Of a DNA stretch of 15,000 nucleotides, positions 1 to 7,884 are shown one piece after another (positions within the stretch are counted from its first letter, which is position 1; every line of letters starts with the position of its first letter). The DNA lies in NCBI RefSeq assembly GCF_042767895.1, contig NC_091564.1, positions 36,762,168 to 36,777,167 of the forward strand, in the 5' to 3' direction. The DNA comes from Penaeus vannamei. Taxonomy: Eukaryota > Arthropoda > Malacostraca > Decapoda > Penaeidae. The position numbers and the translations under genes were made by a program. The notes under the pieces are model-generated. The model was not told the DNA's origin. It did not search any database and saw only the letters and a program-made list of their open reading frames with translations.

Positions 1-101
1 GACAATAATTGATAAATTCTAAGTAATATATGGTAAATATATATAACAAAAGACGTGGAAAATAGATCTAGGGCAGAATAAAGATTGGAAGAAGAGAAAA
101 G

Positions 102-410
102 ACTAAGGAATGGAGGAAGAGCAGAGAACAAAATAACGAATGGAAGATCAGAGAACAGAATAACAAATGGAAGACAGTGAACAAAATAACGAATAGCAGA
201 ACAAATAACAGAATAACGAATGGAGGAAGAAAGAGAACAGAAAAAAACGAATAGAAGAACAAAGAACAGAGTACAGAACGAATGAAAGAAGAACAGAACA
301 GAACAGAACGAATGGGAGAAGAACAGAACACAGAATAACGACTGGAAGAACAAAATAGCGAATAGCGGAACAGAGAGAAGAATAACAACTAGGAAAACAG
401 AACCCACAAA
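102..410. repeat. Degenerate 27-32-bp minisatellite (core AATAACGAATGGAAGA)
   Basis: The core 'aataacgaatgg' or a close variant recurs near 132, 159, 185, 212, 242, 274, 304, 334, 354 and 381, so spacing is mostly 26-32 bp with one short 20-bp step. Copies vary in the purine filler (gaacag, aagaagaacag). The array gives a 106-residue frame on the minus strand rich in Ser, Phe and Leu; this is the translation of the repeat complement, not a gene. The flank at 1-101 is AT-rich and holds nothing I recognise. Confidence 0.85.
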
Positions 411-510
411 CTATTTAAGCAAATGTATGTCCTATTGCCGCCAGGGAAATACAGTTAACGTTTACCGTGGGAATCGTTCGCTAGAAAACTTGTTTGGAAA
501 AAAAAGAAAA
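411..510. other. Unique balanced segment
   Basis: This short non-repetitive stretch between two minisatellites has mixed base composition (for example 'attgccgccaggg' and 'taccgtgggaatcg'). It contains the self-complementary 'gttaac' near 454. No open frame or RNA gene is visible. Confidence 0.6.
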
Positions 511-996
511 ATGAAAAGAGAGAAAAAGTAGGTCTTTTAGAAAATTCAATTCGTTTTACAAAAGAGATAATGAAAAAATCAAGAGAAACAAGTAGGTCTT
601 TTAGAAAATTCGTTTTACAAAAGAGATAGTGAAAAATAATACTGAAAAGAGAGAAAAAGTAGTCTTTTGGAAAATTCGTTTTGCAAAAGAGATAATGAAA
701 AATAATACTGAAAAGAGAGAAAAAGTAGTCTTTTGGAAAATTCGTTTTGCAAAAGAGATAATGAAAAATAATACTGAAAAGAGAGAAAAAGTAGTCTTTT
801 GGAAAATTCGTTTTACAAAAGAGATAATGAAAAATAATACTGAAAAGAGAGAAAAAGTAGTCTTTTGGAAAATTCGTTTTACCAAAGAGATAATGAAAAA
901 TAATACTGAAAAGAGAGAAAAAGTAGGTCTTTTAGAAAATTCGTTTTACACAAGAGATAAGGAAAAAAATAACGAAGAGAGAGAAAAATAAGTAAT
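511..996. repeat. 66-bp minisatellite, about 7.5 copies
   Basis: Units begin at 511, 570, 629, 695, 761, 827 and 893, with a partial copy from about 960. The first two copies are 59 bp; the four copies starting at 629-827 are 66 bp and nearly identical; the 893 copy carries an extra base and diverges. Because 66 is 3 x 22, the central copies read as a 22-residue repeat on the plus strand (beginning MKNNTEKREK) and stay open on the minus strand as well. The frame collapses at the 59-bp and 67-bp copies. This is a tandem repeat with accidental frames on both strands, not a gene. Confidence 0.93.
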
Positions 997-1045
997 AGAT
1001 ATAATGATAATAATGATGATAATAATAAATAGATAATGAATAAAA
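995..1045. repeat. Interrupted (ATG/ATA)n microsatellite
   Basis: The run alternates 'gataataatg' and 'ataataaataga' motifs directly after the 66-bp array. It is AT-rich and imperfect. Confidence 0.75.
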
Positions 1046-1365
1046 TTATGGATAGGTTTTTAAATTGTAGTACTTGTAGGACTAGCAAAACATTTGTTTA
1101 TTAATTTTGTTTTGTATAAATGATAGAAATGTATGTTGAAAAATAAACATGGCTGATACATAATCAAAAAGGATTTTGCTCTAGTAGAAGCGAAACATTT
1201 ATTATTATTATTGTCTTTTATCTATTATTTTTTGTTTGTTTTGTTTATTTAGCGTAAAGGAGAGAAGTAAACATCAACAAAAACAAAAACAAGGTAGAGA
1301 AATAATTAAACCCTCCACCTACCAAATAAAAAAGACAAAAAGACAAAGAAAAGAGACAAAAAATA
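1046..1365. other. AT-rich unique spacer
   Basis: About 320 bp of A/T-rich DNA with a short ATT run near 1200 and oligo-A stretches. I see no frame, splice-site arrangement or transposon end that can be supported. Confidence 0.6.
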
Positions 1366-1493
1366 CGGAAAAATGATGGATGGAAGAGCCGTCGGAACAG
1401 CTGGCTCTTCCCTCTACCGGTTCTCCTCCCTCCCTTATCCTTCCCGCCAAAAGCGCTCCTGCATTTTCCTCTTGACGGAATTATTATTATCTG
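1366..1493. other. Balanced-composition island with E2F-like site
   Basis: This segment is mixed in composition and unlike the purine array that follows. It includes TTCCCGCC at 1441-1448, followed by AAAAGCGC; on the minus strand this reads TTTTGGCGGGAA, close to the E2F/DP consensus. A plus-strand frame starts at 1373 and runs into the purine array, but its second half is only Arg/Gly/Glu repeat, so I do not call a gene. Confidence 0.5.
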
Positions 1494-1990
1494 GAGGAAA
1501 GGAGGATGAGCTATTCGAAGGCGTGGGAGGGAAAGGAAGGATAAGTGGAAGAAGGGAAGAGAAGGAGGAGAAAGGAAGAAGGGAGGATGAGAAGGGGGAA
1601 AGGAAGAGGAGGAGAAGGAGGAAGGGAAGAGAACGAGGAGGGGGGAGGAGGAAAGGAAGAGAAGGAGGAGGGGAAAGGAGGAAGGGAAGAGAAGGAGTAG
1701 AAAGGAGGAAGGGAAGAGAGGGAGGAGGAGGAAGAAGGAGGGAGGGAAGAGAAGGAGTAGAAAGGAGGAAGGGAAGAGAACGAGGAGGGGGAAGGAGGAA
1801 GTGAAGAGAACGAGGAGGAGAAAGGAGGAAGGGAAGAGAAGGAGTAGAAAGGAGGAAGGGAAGAGAAGGAGTAGGGAAGGAAGAGGAGGAGAAGGAGGAA
1901 GGGAAGAGGAGGAGGAGGAGGAGGAAGAAGGTGGAAGGGGAAGAGAAGGATGATGATTAGAAGAGGGGAGGAAGGGAGAGTCAAGGAGGA
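1494..1990 (+). repeat. Polypurine minisatellite, about 27-bp unit
   Basis: The plus strand is almost entirely A and G. Units of the type 'gaagggaagagaaggag' plus 'tagaaaggag' recur at about 27 bp, best seen between 1680 and 1880. The period is a multiple of 3, giving a basic/acidic 9-residue repeat on plus and long Pro/Ser/Leu frames on minus. Almost pure homopurine DNA of this length can adopt intramolecular triplex structure (inference). Confidence 0.9.
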
Positions 1991-2061
1991 AGCGGAGAGG
2001 GCAGGGAATAAAGGAGAAGAGGGTGACATGAATAGAGGTATAACGAAGGGGAAATATAGAT

Positions 2062-2064
<3 letters not shown>

Positions 2065-2149
<85 letters not shown>

Positions 2150-2150
2150 G
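2065..2150 (+). repeat. (GA)37 followed by G12
   Basis: An uninterrupted GA dinucleotide tract covers 2065-2138 and passes directly into 12 G residues at 2139-2150. Degenerate GA-rich DNA continues to about 2270. The flanking 1991-2064 is purine-rich with scattered pyrimidines. Confidence 0.95.
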
Positions 2151-2275
2151 TAGGGAGGGAGAGAGAAAGAGAGAGAGAGGGAGCGATAGAGAGAGGGAGA
2201 AATAGATAGAGAAAAAGAAAAGAAAAATTGACAGAGAGAAGACACGAGAGAGAAAGACAGAGAGAGAACACACCA
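2151..2275 (+). repeat. Degenerate GA-rich tract
   Basis: This is a purine-rich continuation of the (GA)n tract with interruptions such as 'gcgatagag' and 'gacacgagag'. Long minus-strand Ser/Leu frames pass through it; they are repeat translations. Confidence 0.8.
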
Positions 2276-2444
2276 CATTGTCCATTAAGTGATCATTCTC
2301 CCACGCTCCAGCATTTCAATGAAAGATCTTGAGGTCACAGGATATATGCAGGGGCGCAGATAGGGTTTTATTCTGAATGGATAACCTTAAACTCTTTCGC
2401 CATGAGTTGCTGGCGGGAAATGCGCCGGAAATGGACATGCGGGA
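2276..2444. other. Unique balanced island with E2F-like octamer
   Basis: About 170 bp of mixed-composition sequence separates the GA tract from the 31-bp GT-rich array. It holds GGCGGGAA at 2412-2419. An ATG at 2402 opens a frame of about 40 codons that runs into the array; I do not consider it coding. Confidence 0.5.
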
Positions 2445-2848
2445 GGTATGTTGTGTGTATGGTGGGTATGTGGCGGGTATGGTGTTTGTATGATTGGTAT
2501 GTGGCGGGTATGTTGTGTGTATGATGGGTATGTGGTGGGCATGTTGTGTGTATGATGGGTATGTGGCGGGTATGGTGTGTGTATGATGGATATGTGGCGG
2601 GTATGTTGTGTGTATGATGGGTATGTGGCGGGTATGGTGTGTGTATGATGGGTATGTGGCGGGTATGTTGTGTCTATGATGGGTATGTTGTGTGTATGAT
2701 GGGTATGTGGCGGGTATGTTGTGTGTATGATGGGTATGTGGCGGGTATGTTGTGTGTATGATGGATATGTGGCGGGTATGGTGTTTGTATGATTGGAGGT
2801 ATGTTGTTTGATTATTGGAGGTATGTTGTGTGTATGATGTGATGTAGG
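2445..2848. repeat. 31-bp GT-rich minisatellite, about 14 units
   Basis: The anchor 'atgatggg' or its variants occurs at 2459, 2490, 2521, 2552, 2583, 2614, 2645, 2676, 2696, 2727, 2758 and 2789, then in diverged form near 2811 and 2834. Spacing is exactly 31 bp except one 20-bp copy (2676-2695) and shortened terminal copies of 22-23 bp. The variant 'gtttgtatgattgg' marks a copy near each end (about 2484 and 2783). As 31 is not a multiple of 3, each copy is read in a new frame, and the minus-strand 177-residue His/Thr/Pro frame is open in all three phases of the repeat. Confidence 0.95.
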
Positions 2849-3261
2849 CCTATGTATTATGATTGTTTTTATATGTTGACATTTTGTTGATATTTCAATA
2901 TTTCTTCGTATATTTACCATATCATTTCCTCTCCTTTTTCTATATATCGTGGTTTGTTAATCACATTCCCTTAATATTTTTAAAGATTAAAATATAAAAA
3001 AATCTACCGTAGGCGGGAAAATAGTAAAACAAACAACAATAGCGAGTTGATGAGAGAAAATTCGATTTGAACTCCGAAGAAAAGAATAAAAAAGAAAAAG
3101 AATAAAAATGCGCGAGAAAGAATACCGGCCTAACGAATAAACGACATTTGCACACATCGAATTTCAAAAGACTTTCGGAATAAACACAACGGGAAGGAAA
3201 GAGAGACAGAAAGAAAGACCGATAAAGCGCTGAAAGGCATTAGAGATTAAAGATTGGAATG
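2849..3261. other. AT-rich unique segment, no gene seen
   Basis: About 410 bp with A/T-rich sequence and oligo-A runs. It contains GGCGGGAA at 3012-3019. A 68-codon minus-strand frame (2961-3167) is not repeat-derived, but it is Phe/Ser-rich, matches no family I recognise, and lies in an AT-rich strand; I leave it uncalled. The sequence grades into purine-rich DNA from about 3180. Confidence 0.55.
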
Positions 3262-3735
3262 TAAAGAAAATGGGAGGTTGATTTGAGGCGAGAGAAAATG
3301 GGAAGACGGGGTAAGGTAAGAGAAAATGGGAAGTTTAGGGAAAGTAAGAGAAAATGGGAAATTAAGGCGAGAGAAAATGGGAGGTTGAGAAAAAGCTAGA
3401 GAAAATGGGAAGTTGAAGATAAGACAGAGAAAATGGGAGATTAAAGGAAAGCGAGAGGAAATGAAAAATCGCCGAAGATAAGAACAAATGGAAAGTTCAG
3501 AGAGAGAGCAAGAAAAAATGGGAAGTTAAAGGGAAAGCGAGAAAACATGAGACACAAAAATTGGAAGATGAGAGAAAGCGAGAATGAATGGGAAGTTGAA
3601 GGTAAGCCAGAGAAAATAGGATGCTGAGTTAAGGCGAGAGGAAATGGGAATTTAAGGATAAGCAAGAGTAAATGGGAAGTTACGAGAAAGCGAGAAAAAA
3701 TGTTGAAGGGAAAGCGAGAGAAAATATGGTAAAGA
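3262..3735 (+). repeat. 28-bp purine-rich minisatellite (core GAGAAAATGGGAAGTT)
   Basis: The core 'gaaaatggga' starts at 3266, 3294, 3322, 3350, 3373, 3401 and 3429, with a diverged copy at about 3457. Spacing is 28 bp except one 23-bp step. Degenerate copies continue at 23-30-bp spacing to about 3735 (for example near 3512, 3582, 3612, 3641 and 3666). There are about 17 copies. Homogeneity falls from left to right. Confidence 0.93.
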
Positions 3736-4055
3736 AATTATGGGAAGATAGATTTCTCGGGAAAGCAGAAAATGGAAGGAAGGAAAATATAAGAGAAGAA
3801 GGAGGAGGATAAGATCAAGGGAACAAGGGCAAATCCCGAAGAAAAGGAAAACGAGAGAATAGGAGATAAGAGAAAGAAAAAAATAACTGGAGAAGAAGAA
3901 AAGAGGAGAAAGAGAGAAGAAGATAAAAAGACGGAACAGAAAAAAAGAAACGGAAAGAAAGACGCGATGAAAGAAGAAGAGAAAAAAAGGAGGACGAGAT
4001 GAAAGAGGAGATGAAAGAAGAGAGAAGAAGAGAAAAGGAAAATATCCAGAAGCGA
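3736..4055 (+). repeat. Purine-rich low-complexity block
   Basis: The plus strand is dominated by A and G ('gaagaagag', 'gaaaaaaag' types) without a stable period. Three overlapping minus-strand frames (Ser/Phe/Leu-rich) span it because the pyrimidine strand rarely forms stops. No gene is supported. Confidence 0.8.
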
Positions 4056-4168
4056 AAATGCCAACTTCGCAACAGCATCTCCGCTTCGCTTTCGACCCAA
4101 ACTTCGCAAACGGTATTTCCTCCGACGGTTCTTGATGACAATGGCCGATGATCGTATGCAGATGAGGA
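4056..4168. other. CpG-containing island at a purine-to-pyrimidine switch
   Basis: A mixed-composition segment of about 110 bp sits exactly between a purine block and a pyrimidine block. AACTTCGCAA occurs twice, at 4063-4072 and 4100-4109 (37 bp apart), and CTTCGC occurs three times within about 45 bp. No frame of useful length is confined to it. Confidence 0.6.
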
Positions 4169-4998
4169 GATGAATTCCCTCCCCTCTCCCCTCCCCCTCC
4201 ACTCACCTCCCTTCCTTCCACTTACGCCACTCATCTCCCTCCCCTCCTCTCCCCTTCTCCCCTCTCCCTCCACTCACCTCCCTTCCCTCCACTTACGCCA
4301 CTCACCTCCCTTCCCTCCACTTACCCCACTCATCTCCCTCCACTCACCTCCCTTCCCTCCACTTACGCCACTCATCTCCCTCCACTCACCTCCCTTCCCT
4401 CCACTTACGCCACTCACCTCCCTTCCCTCCACTTACGCCACTCACCTCCCTTCCCTCCACTTACGCCACTCATCTCCCTTTCCTCCACTCACCTCCCTTC
4501 CCTCCACTCATCTCCCTTCCCTCCTGTCACATCCACCTCCCTTCCCTCCACTCACCTTCCTTCCCTCCACTTACGCCACTCACCTCCCTTCCCTCCTGTC
4601 ACATCCCCTCCTTCCACTAATCCCACTCGCCCCTCCTTTCAGTCAACCCCTCCACTCACACCCCTTTCTCCCCTTCCCTCCGCTCACCCCCCTTTCCTTA
4701 TCCTCCACTCACCCCCTTTCTCCCCTCCCTCCCCTTACCTGACTCACCCCCCTCCCTCCACTCACCTCCCTTCCCTCTCCCTCCACTTATCCCCCTTCCC
4801 TCTCCCCCCTCCCTCCACTCACACCCTCCCCTTCCCTACACTCACACACCCCTCCCCCTCCCTTCACTCCCCTCACACACTCTCCCCTCTCCCTCCTCTC
4901 ACACCCCACTCACCCCCCTTCCCCCTTCCCTCCACTCACACCCCCTCCCCCTCCCCCTTCCCTCCCCTCACCCCCTCCCCCTTCCCTCCACTCCGCCG
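4169..4998 (-). repeat. Polypyrimidine minisatellite, 28-bp unit with 14-bp sub-unit
   Basis: The plus strand is nearly all C/T with regular 'cca' and 'ttacgcca' interruptions. 'ttacgcca' (or 'ttacccca') begins at 4293, 4321, 4363, 4405, 4433 and 4461, giving steps of 28, 42, 42, 28 and 28 bp. All are multiples of 14, and the sub-units resemble 'cactcacctccctt' and 'ccctccacttacgc'. Order decays after about 4620 into irregular C-rich CT DNA. The Pro/Ser/Leu/His frame at 4170-4742 is repeat-derived. Confidence 0.9.
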
Positions 4999-5085
4999 GC
5001 TGATGAGAAGATGACGGCGATTCGGAATCCGGTGCCGGAGTTTCCCGCCCGAGGTAGTTTTAATGACTTGTTAACGGGTATCGAG
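4999..5085. other. CpG-containing island at a pyrimidine-to-purine switch
   Basis: About 90 bp of mixed composition with many CpG dinucleotides ('gacggcgattcgg', 'ccggtgccgg'), placed between a pyrimidine block and a purine block. It holds TTCCCGCC at 5042-5049 and 'gttaacgggt' near 5071. Confidence 0.6.
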
Positions 5086-5324
5086 GAGGAAGGAGGAAGA
5101 AGTAGGGGGAAGGGGGAAGGAGGAAGGAGGAGGGGGAAGAGGAGGAGGAAAGTGGAAGAAGGAGGAAGGGAGGAGGAGGAGGAGGGGGGATGAAGGAAGG
5201 AGGAGTAGGGGGAAGAGGAGGAAGGAGGAAGAAGAAGAAGGGAGAAGGAGGAGGAAGATAAAGAGGAGGAGGAGGACTAGGGGGGAAGAATGAAGTGAGA
5301 GGTAGGGGGGGAGGGGGATGAGAA
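5086..5324 (+). repeat. Polypurine block (GGAGGAA-type)
   Basis: The plus strand is A/G-only for long stretches with irregular GGA/GAA triplets and G5-G7 runs. No stable long period is evident. Confidence 0.85.
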
Positions 5325-5530
5325 GGGGCTCATACGTCTCAACTTCCGGCAGGAACTTCAGCGGGTGGATTAATCACCTCTTACCTGCCATGGAGAATTT
5401 TAAAGAAGTTGAAGAGAAAAGGCGAAGTTTGAGGAAGAGAGGCGGTTAGATTACAAATGCGAAGGCTTGTTTGATTTCCAGGAAGACGATTTTCATTTCG
5501 GAGGAAGAGAGCAGGCGGCCATCTAGTTCT
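5325..5530. other. Mixed-composition unique segment, no gene called
   Basis: The segment contains 'gccatgg' at 5387-5393, a strong Kozak-type start, but the frame stops after 19 codons (5390-5449). A minus-strand 65-codon frame (5381-5578) is unsupported and runs into the next minisatellite. 'ggcggccatctag' near 5514 is noted as unique sequence. I see no splice-site pair that would join these into a gene. Confidence 0.5.
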
Positions 5531-5905
5531 TCCAAAGAAAACGGGAATAATACTTCCCAATGAGAAAACGAGAATCATTCTTCTGATTTAGAAAATGGGA
5601 ATTCTGTTTCCAATTTAGAAAACGGGAATAAAACTTCCAAATGAAAAAACGAGAATCATTCTTCTGATTTAGAAAACGGGAATTCTGCTGCCAATTTAGA
5701 AAACGGGAATAATACTTCCAAATGAGAAAACGGGAATCTTCCAGTTTAGAAAACGGAAAGAAAACCCAAATTAGAAAACGGGAATCCCGCTTCCAATTTA
5801 GAACACTGAAATAAAACTTCCAAATGAGAAAACGGTAACTATTTGTTTATTTAGAAAACGGGAATCCCGCTTCCAATTTAGAAAATGAGATTCATTCATG
5901 CTGAA
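5531..5905 (+). repeat. 27-bp minisatellite with 81-bp higher-order (A-B-C) structure
   Basis: The core 'gaaaacggga' or a variant starts at 5537, 5564, 5591, 5618, 5645, 5672, 5699, 5726, 5749, 5774, 5801, 5828, 5854 and 5881. Spacing is 27 bp except steps of 23, 25 and 26 bp. Three variant classes recur in order: A ends in 'cttccaaatga', B has 'cgagaatcattcttctga', and C has 'aattctg' plus 'tccaattta'. A-B-C is seen at 5537-5617 and again at 5618-5698, followed by A at 5699. The order is disturbed at 5726-5773 and then resumes with C-type copies at 5774 and 5854. Confidence 0.93.
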
Positions 5906-6008
5906 TTGCGCGTAAACAAACTCTTTCCGGCGACCATTGGATTACTTCCAAAGAACGGATGAATGAATGAATGTGAGCTTTTAAAAGTAAATGATTAAAA
6001 TGCCGGAA
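5906..6008. other. Short unique segment
   Basis: Mixed-composition DNA including 'gaatgaatgaatg' (a short GAAT run near 5961) and an AT-rich end before the GA block. Nothing else is recognised. Confidence 0.5.
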
Positions 6009-6205
6009 ACGGAGAGGGGGAGGGGGAGGGAGAAGAAGAGGGAGAGAGAGAGAGAAGGGGAGGGAGAGAGAGAGAGAGAGAAAGGGAGCGAGAGGGATAG
6101 ACAGGGGAAAGGGAAGGAGGTGAGAAGTGGGAGGGGAAGAGGGAGAAGTGGGAGGGGAAGAGGGAGAAGAAGAAGAGAGAGAGAGAGAGAAAGTGAGAAA
6201 GTGAG
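6009..6205 (+). repeat. GA/GGGA-rich purine tract
   Basis: The plus strand is almost all purine: interrupted (GA)n at about 6041-6090 and 6175-6195, and a direct repeat around 'gtgggaggggaagaggga' at about 6127 and 6148. The alternating-charge plus-strand frame and the Ser/Leu/Pro minus-strand frames are its translations. Confidence 0.85.
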
Positions 6206-6410
6206 AGGCCATTTGTCATCGTGTTCAAAGAAGGCCATGGAGATGTTAAATGAAAATTTCCAAGCATCACATTTTTCAAAAATTCAGATGAATGATGCTC
6301 TTAATGACCATGGCGATTATGTTGATCATAATAAAGATAATGATATTCTTAGTATCAATGTTTATGTTAAAGATAGATAATAATGATAATGATTATGAAA
6401 ATAAGAGCAA
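6206..6410. other. AT-rich unique segment, possible but unsupported short frame
   Basis: About 200 bp of non-repetitive DNA. The tail of a plus-strand frame (to 6380) reads as ordinary mixed-residue protein (about 50 codons, ending VYVKDR then stop), unlike the GA-encoded part upstream. No family is recognised and there is no start or splice acceptor I can defend, so no gene is called. Confidence 0.4.
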
Positions 6411-6414
6411 CAAT

Positions 6415-6445
<31 letters not shown>

Positions 6446-6450
6446 GCAAC
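6415..6450. repeat. (AAC)10 microsatellite
   Basis: A pure AAC run covers 6415-6444 with interrupted copies on both sides (to about 6450). It codes Asn in the overlapping plus-strand frame, which is an artefact. Confidence 0.9.
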
Positions 6451-6506
6451 GGATGGCTTAAAAGACAAGAACAAAAGACACATCAGGAAACAAGGATTCT
6501 TGCTCT

Positions 6507-6590
6507 CACTTTATCCAGCATCATCCCGGCCTGTTGCGACTCACGAAGCACTTTATCCATGATTATCCCGTGCTAGTTGTGAATCACGAG
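6507..6590. repeat. 42-bp tandem direct duplication
   Basis: Two adjacent copies begin with 'cactttatcca' at 6507 and 6549. Both continue with 'atcccg' and end in 'tcacga' at matching offsets, with one 1-bp indel. By eye they match at about three quarters of positions. This is a two-copy unit in otherwise unique DNA. Confidence 0.75.
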
Positions 6591-6605
6591 CGACGGGAAC
6601 TAGCA
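6571..6605. repeat. 8-bp perfect inverted repeat
   Basis: TGCTAGTT (6571-6578) and AACTAGCA (6598-6605) are perfect complements separated by 19 nt. They could form a small hairpin. The first arm lies in the second copy of the 42-bp duplication. Confidence 0.6.
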
Positions 6606-6664
6606 TACTAATAGCTCCCAGAACGTGGCATCTCTCCGTTTTCTTTTCTTTTCTTTTTTTTACT

Positions 6665-7030
6665 CTAAGAGGGGGTACTTCTCTATTTTTAAGGCGATTT
6701 AAAGAGGGGGTACTTCTTCATTTTTAGGGAGATTTAAAGAGGGGGTACTCTATTTTTTTAGGAAGATTTTAAGAGGGGGTACTTCTCCATTTCTTAAAGA
6801 TTTAAAGAGGGTTACTTCATTTTTTTTAAGATTTAAAGATTTTTAAAGGAGATTTAAAGAGGGGGAACTTCTCCATTTTTTTGAAGATTTAAAGAGGGGA
6901 TACTTCTCCATTTTTTTAAGATTTAAAGAGGGGATACTTCTCCATTTTTTTAAGATTTAAAGAGGGGGACTCCATTTTTTAAGGCGATTTAAAGAGGGGG
7001 AACTTCTCCATTTTTTTTAAAGGAGATACT
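6665..7030. repeat. 34/35-bp minisatellite (core AAAGAGGGGGTACTTCTCCA)
   Basis: The G-run anchor 'gagggg' (or 'gaggg') starts at 6669, 6704, 6739, 6773, 6807, 6859, 6894, 6928, 6962 and 6994. Spacing is 34-35 bp, apart from a 52-bp step carrying an internal partial duplication of 'agatttaaaga' and a 32-bp last step. Each unit alternates a G4-G5 run with a T6-T8 run. Confidence 0.94.
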
Positions 7031-7143
7031 TGCTTTTTGTTTTTGTTTTCAAGAGTCGTTATAGCGGGTCGTGATGTGAAAGAAAGAGCGGAGTGTTCGT
7101 TTTATAGCGGGAGGGGAATTGTTATGTTTGCTGTGGAGGCGTT

Positions 7144-7470
7144 ATGTCTGTGTTTTTTTTTGTGTGTGTGTGTTTGTGTACGTGTTATGCTTGTGTGTCT
7201 GTGTTAGTGTGTATTTGTGTATGTGTGTTTAAGGTGTATACGTGTTATGTGTCTGCTATTTTTGTGGGTGGGTGTTATATGTATTTGCATATTTGTGTGA
7301 ATTATGCGTGTATTTTTGTCTGTGAATCGTGTGTGTGTGCGTTTGTGTCTGTGTAAGTGTAAGTGTAGGTGTATTTATCTGTGAGTCGTGTGTGTGTGTG
7401 TATTTTCTGTGAATATTGTGTGTGTATATTTGTCTACGAATCTTGTATGCGTGTACATTCGTCGGTGAGT
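7144..7470 (+). repeat. Degenerate (TG)n tract
   Basis: The plus strand is GT-rich with interruptions ('gtgaatcgtg', 'tgtatttg'). Cys/Val-rich plus frames and Thr/His-rich minus frames arise from it and are not genes. Confidence 0.85.
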
Positions 7471-7775
7471 CACATGCGCACATACCTATAGGTGCCCATG
7501 TGCGTCAAACCAAACACATGGCATTCCCAACATGTGCGTGCGAGGCGATCTCTCTCCCTCTGGGTCTGAACCGCACTGGTGTAGCGTTTCTGAATCCCGG
7601 AAATCGCTGTAGAGGAACGGTCAGGAAAACACAGGAAATGTGATCGCCTTACCACTGGTCTCTAGAGTCGTCTTCTGACCTTATGCTGGCAGACTTTCGA
7701 TCTTTGTGACATTTCAGGTGTTTAAGAGGAGATCAGGTGAGTGTCGTGTCGCTATCGCTTTTTTTTGTTGTTGTG
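7471..7775. other. Unique mixed-composition segment with a consensus 5' splice-site match
   Basis: About 300 bp of non-repetitive DNA between two GT-rich tracts. CAG then GTGAGT at 7734-7742 is a perfect metazoan donor consensus, and 'gtgacatttcag' ending at 7717 resembles an acceptor, leaving only 19 bp between them. Short frames (plus 7416-7643; minus 7470-7655) cross the segment, but neither is recognisable nor links cleanly to these sites. It could hold an exon of an unknown gene; the evidence is weak. Confidence 0.35.
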
Positions 7776-7781
7776 GTGCGA

Positions 7782-7793
7782 TGTGTGTGTGTG

Positions 7794-7882
<89 letters not shown>

Positions 7883-7884
7883 GC
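7782..7884 (+). repeat. (TG)n microsatellite with (CG)4 core
   Basis: Near-pure alternating TG runs for about 85 bp with single interruptions, then 'gcgcgcgcg' at 7867-7875, then further TG. Alternating purine-pyrimidine DNA with a CG core is the classic Z-DNA-prone sequence type. Confidence 0.93.

Noticed and set aside
511..996. CRISPR-like array (regular repeats)
   Set aside because: There are no unique spacers between repeats: the units are contiguous tandem copies, as in all other arrays here. The context is also eukaryotic.
1245..2285. 346-codon and 255-codon minus-strand frames
   Set aside because: Two phases are open over the same polypurine array and (GA)n tract; the residues are translations of the repeats with no recognisable domain.
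2350..2366. 'caggggcgcagatagg' resembling a hAT-type terminal inverted repeat
   Set aside because: No inverted partner, 8-bp target duplication or transposase remnant is visible in the window.
2387..2920. 177-codon His/Thr/Pro-rich minus-strand frame
   Set aside because: It is the 31-bp array read through all three phases; the unit happens to lack stops in each.
5732..5742. NF-kB/Rel-like 'gggaatcttcc'
   Set aside because: It arises from the variable 27-bp repeat unit and is 11 nt rather than the usual 10; chance is likely.
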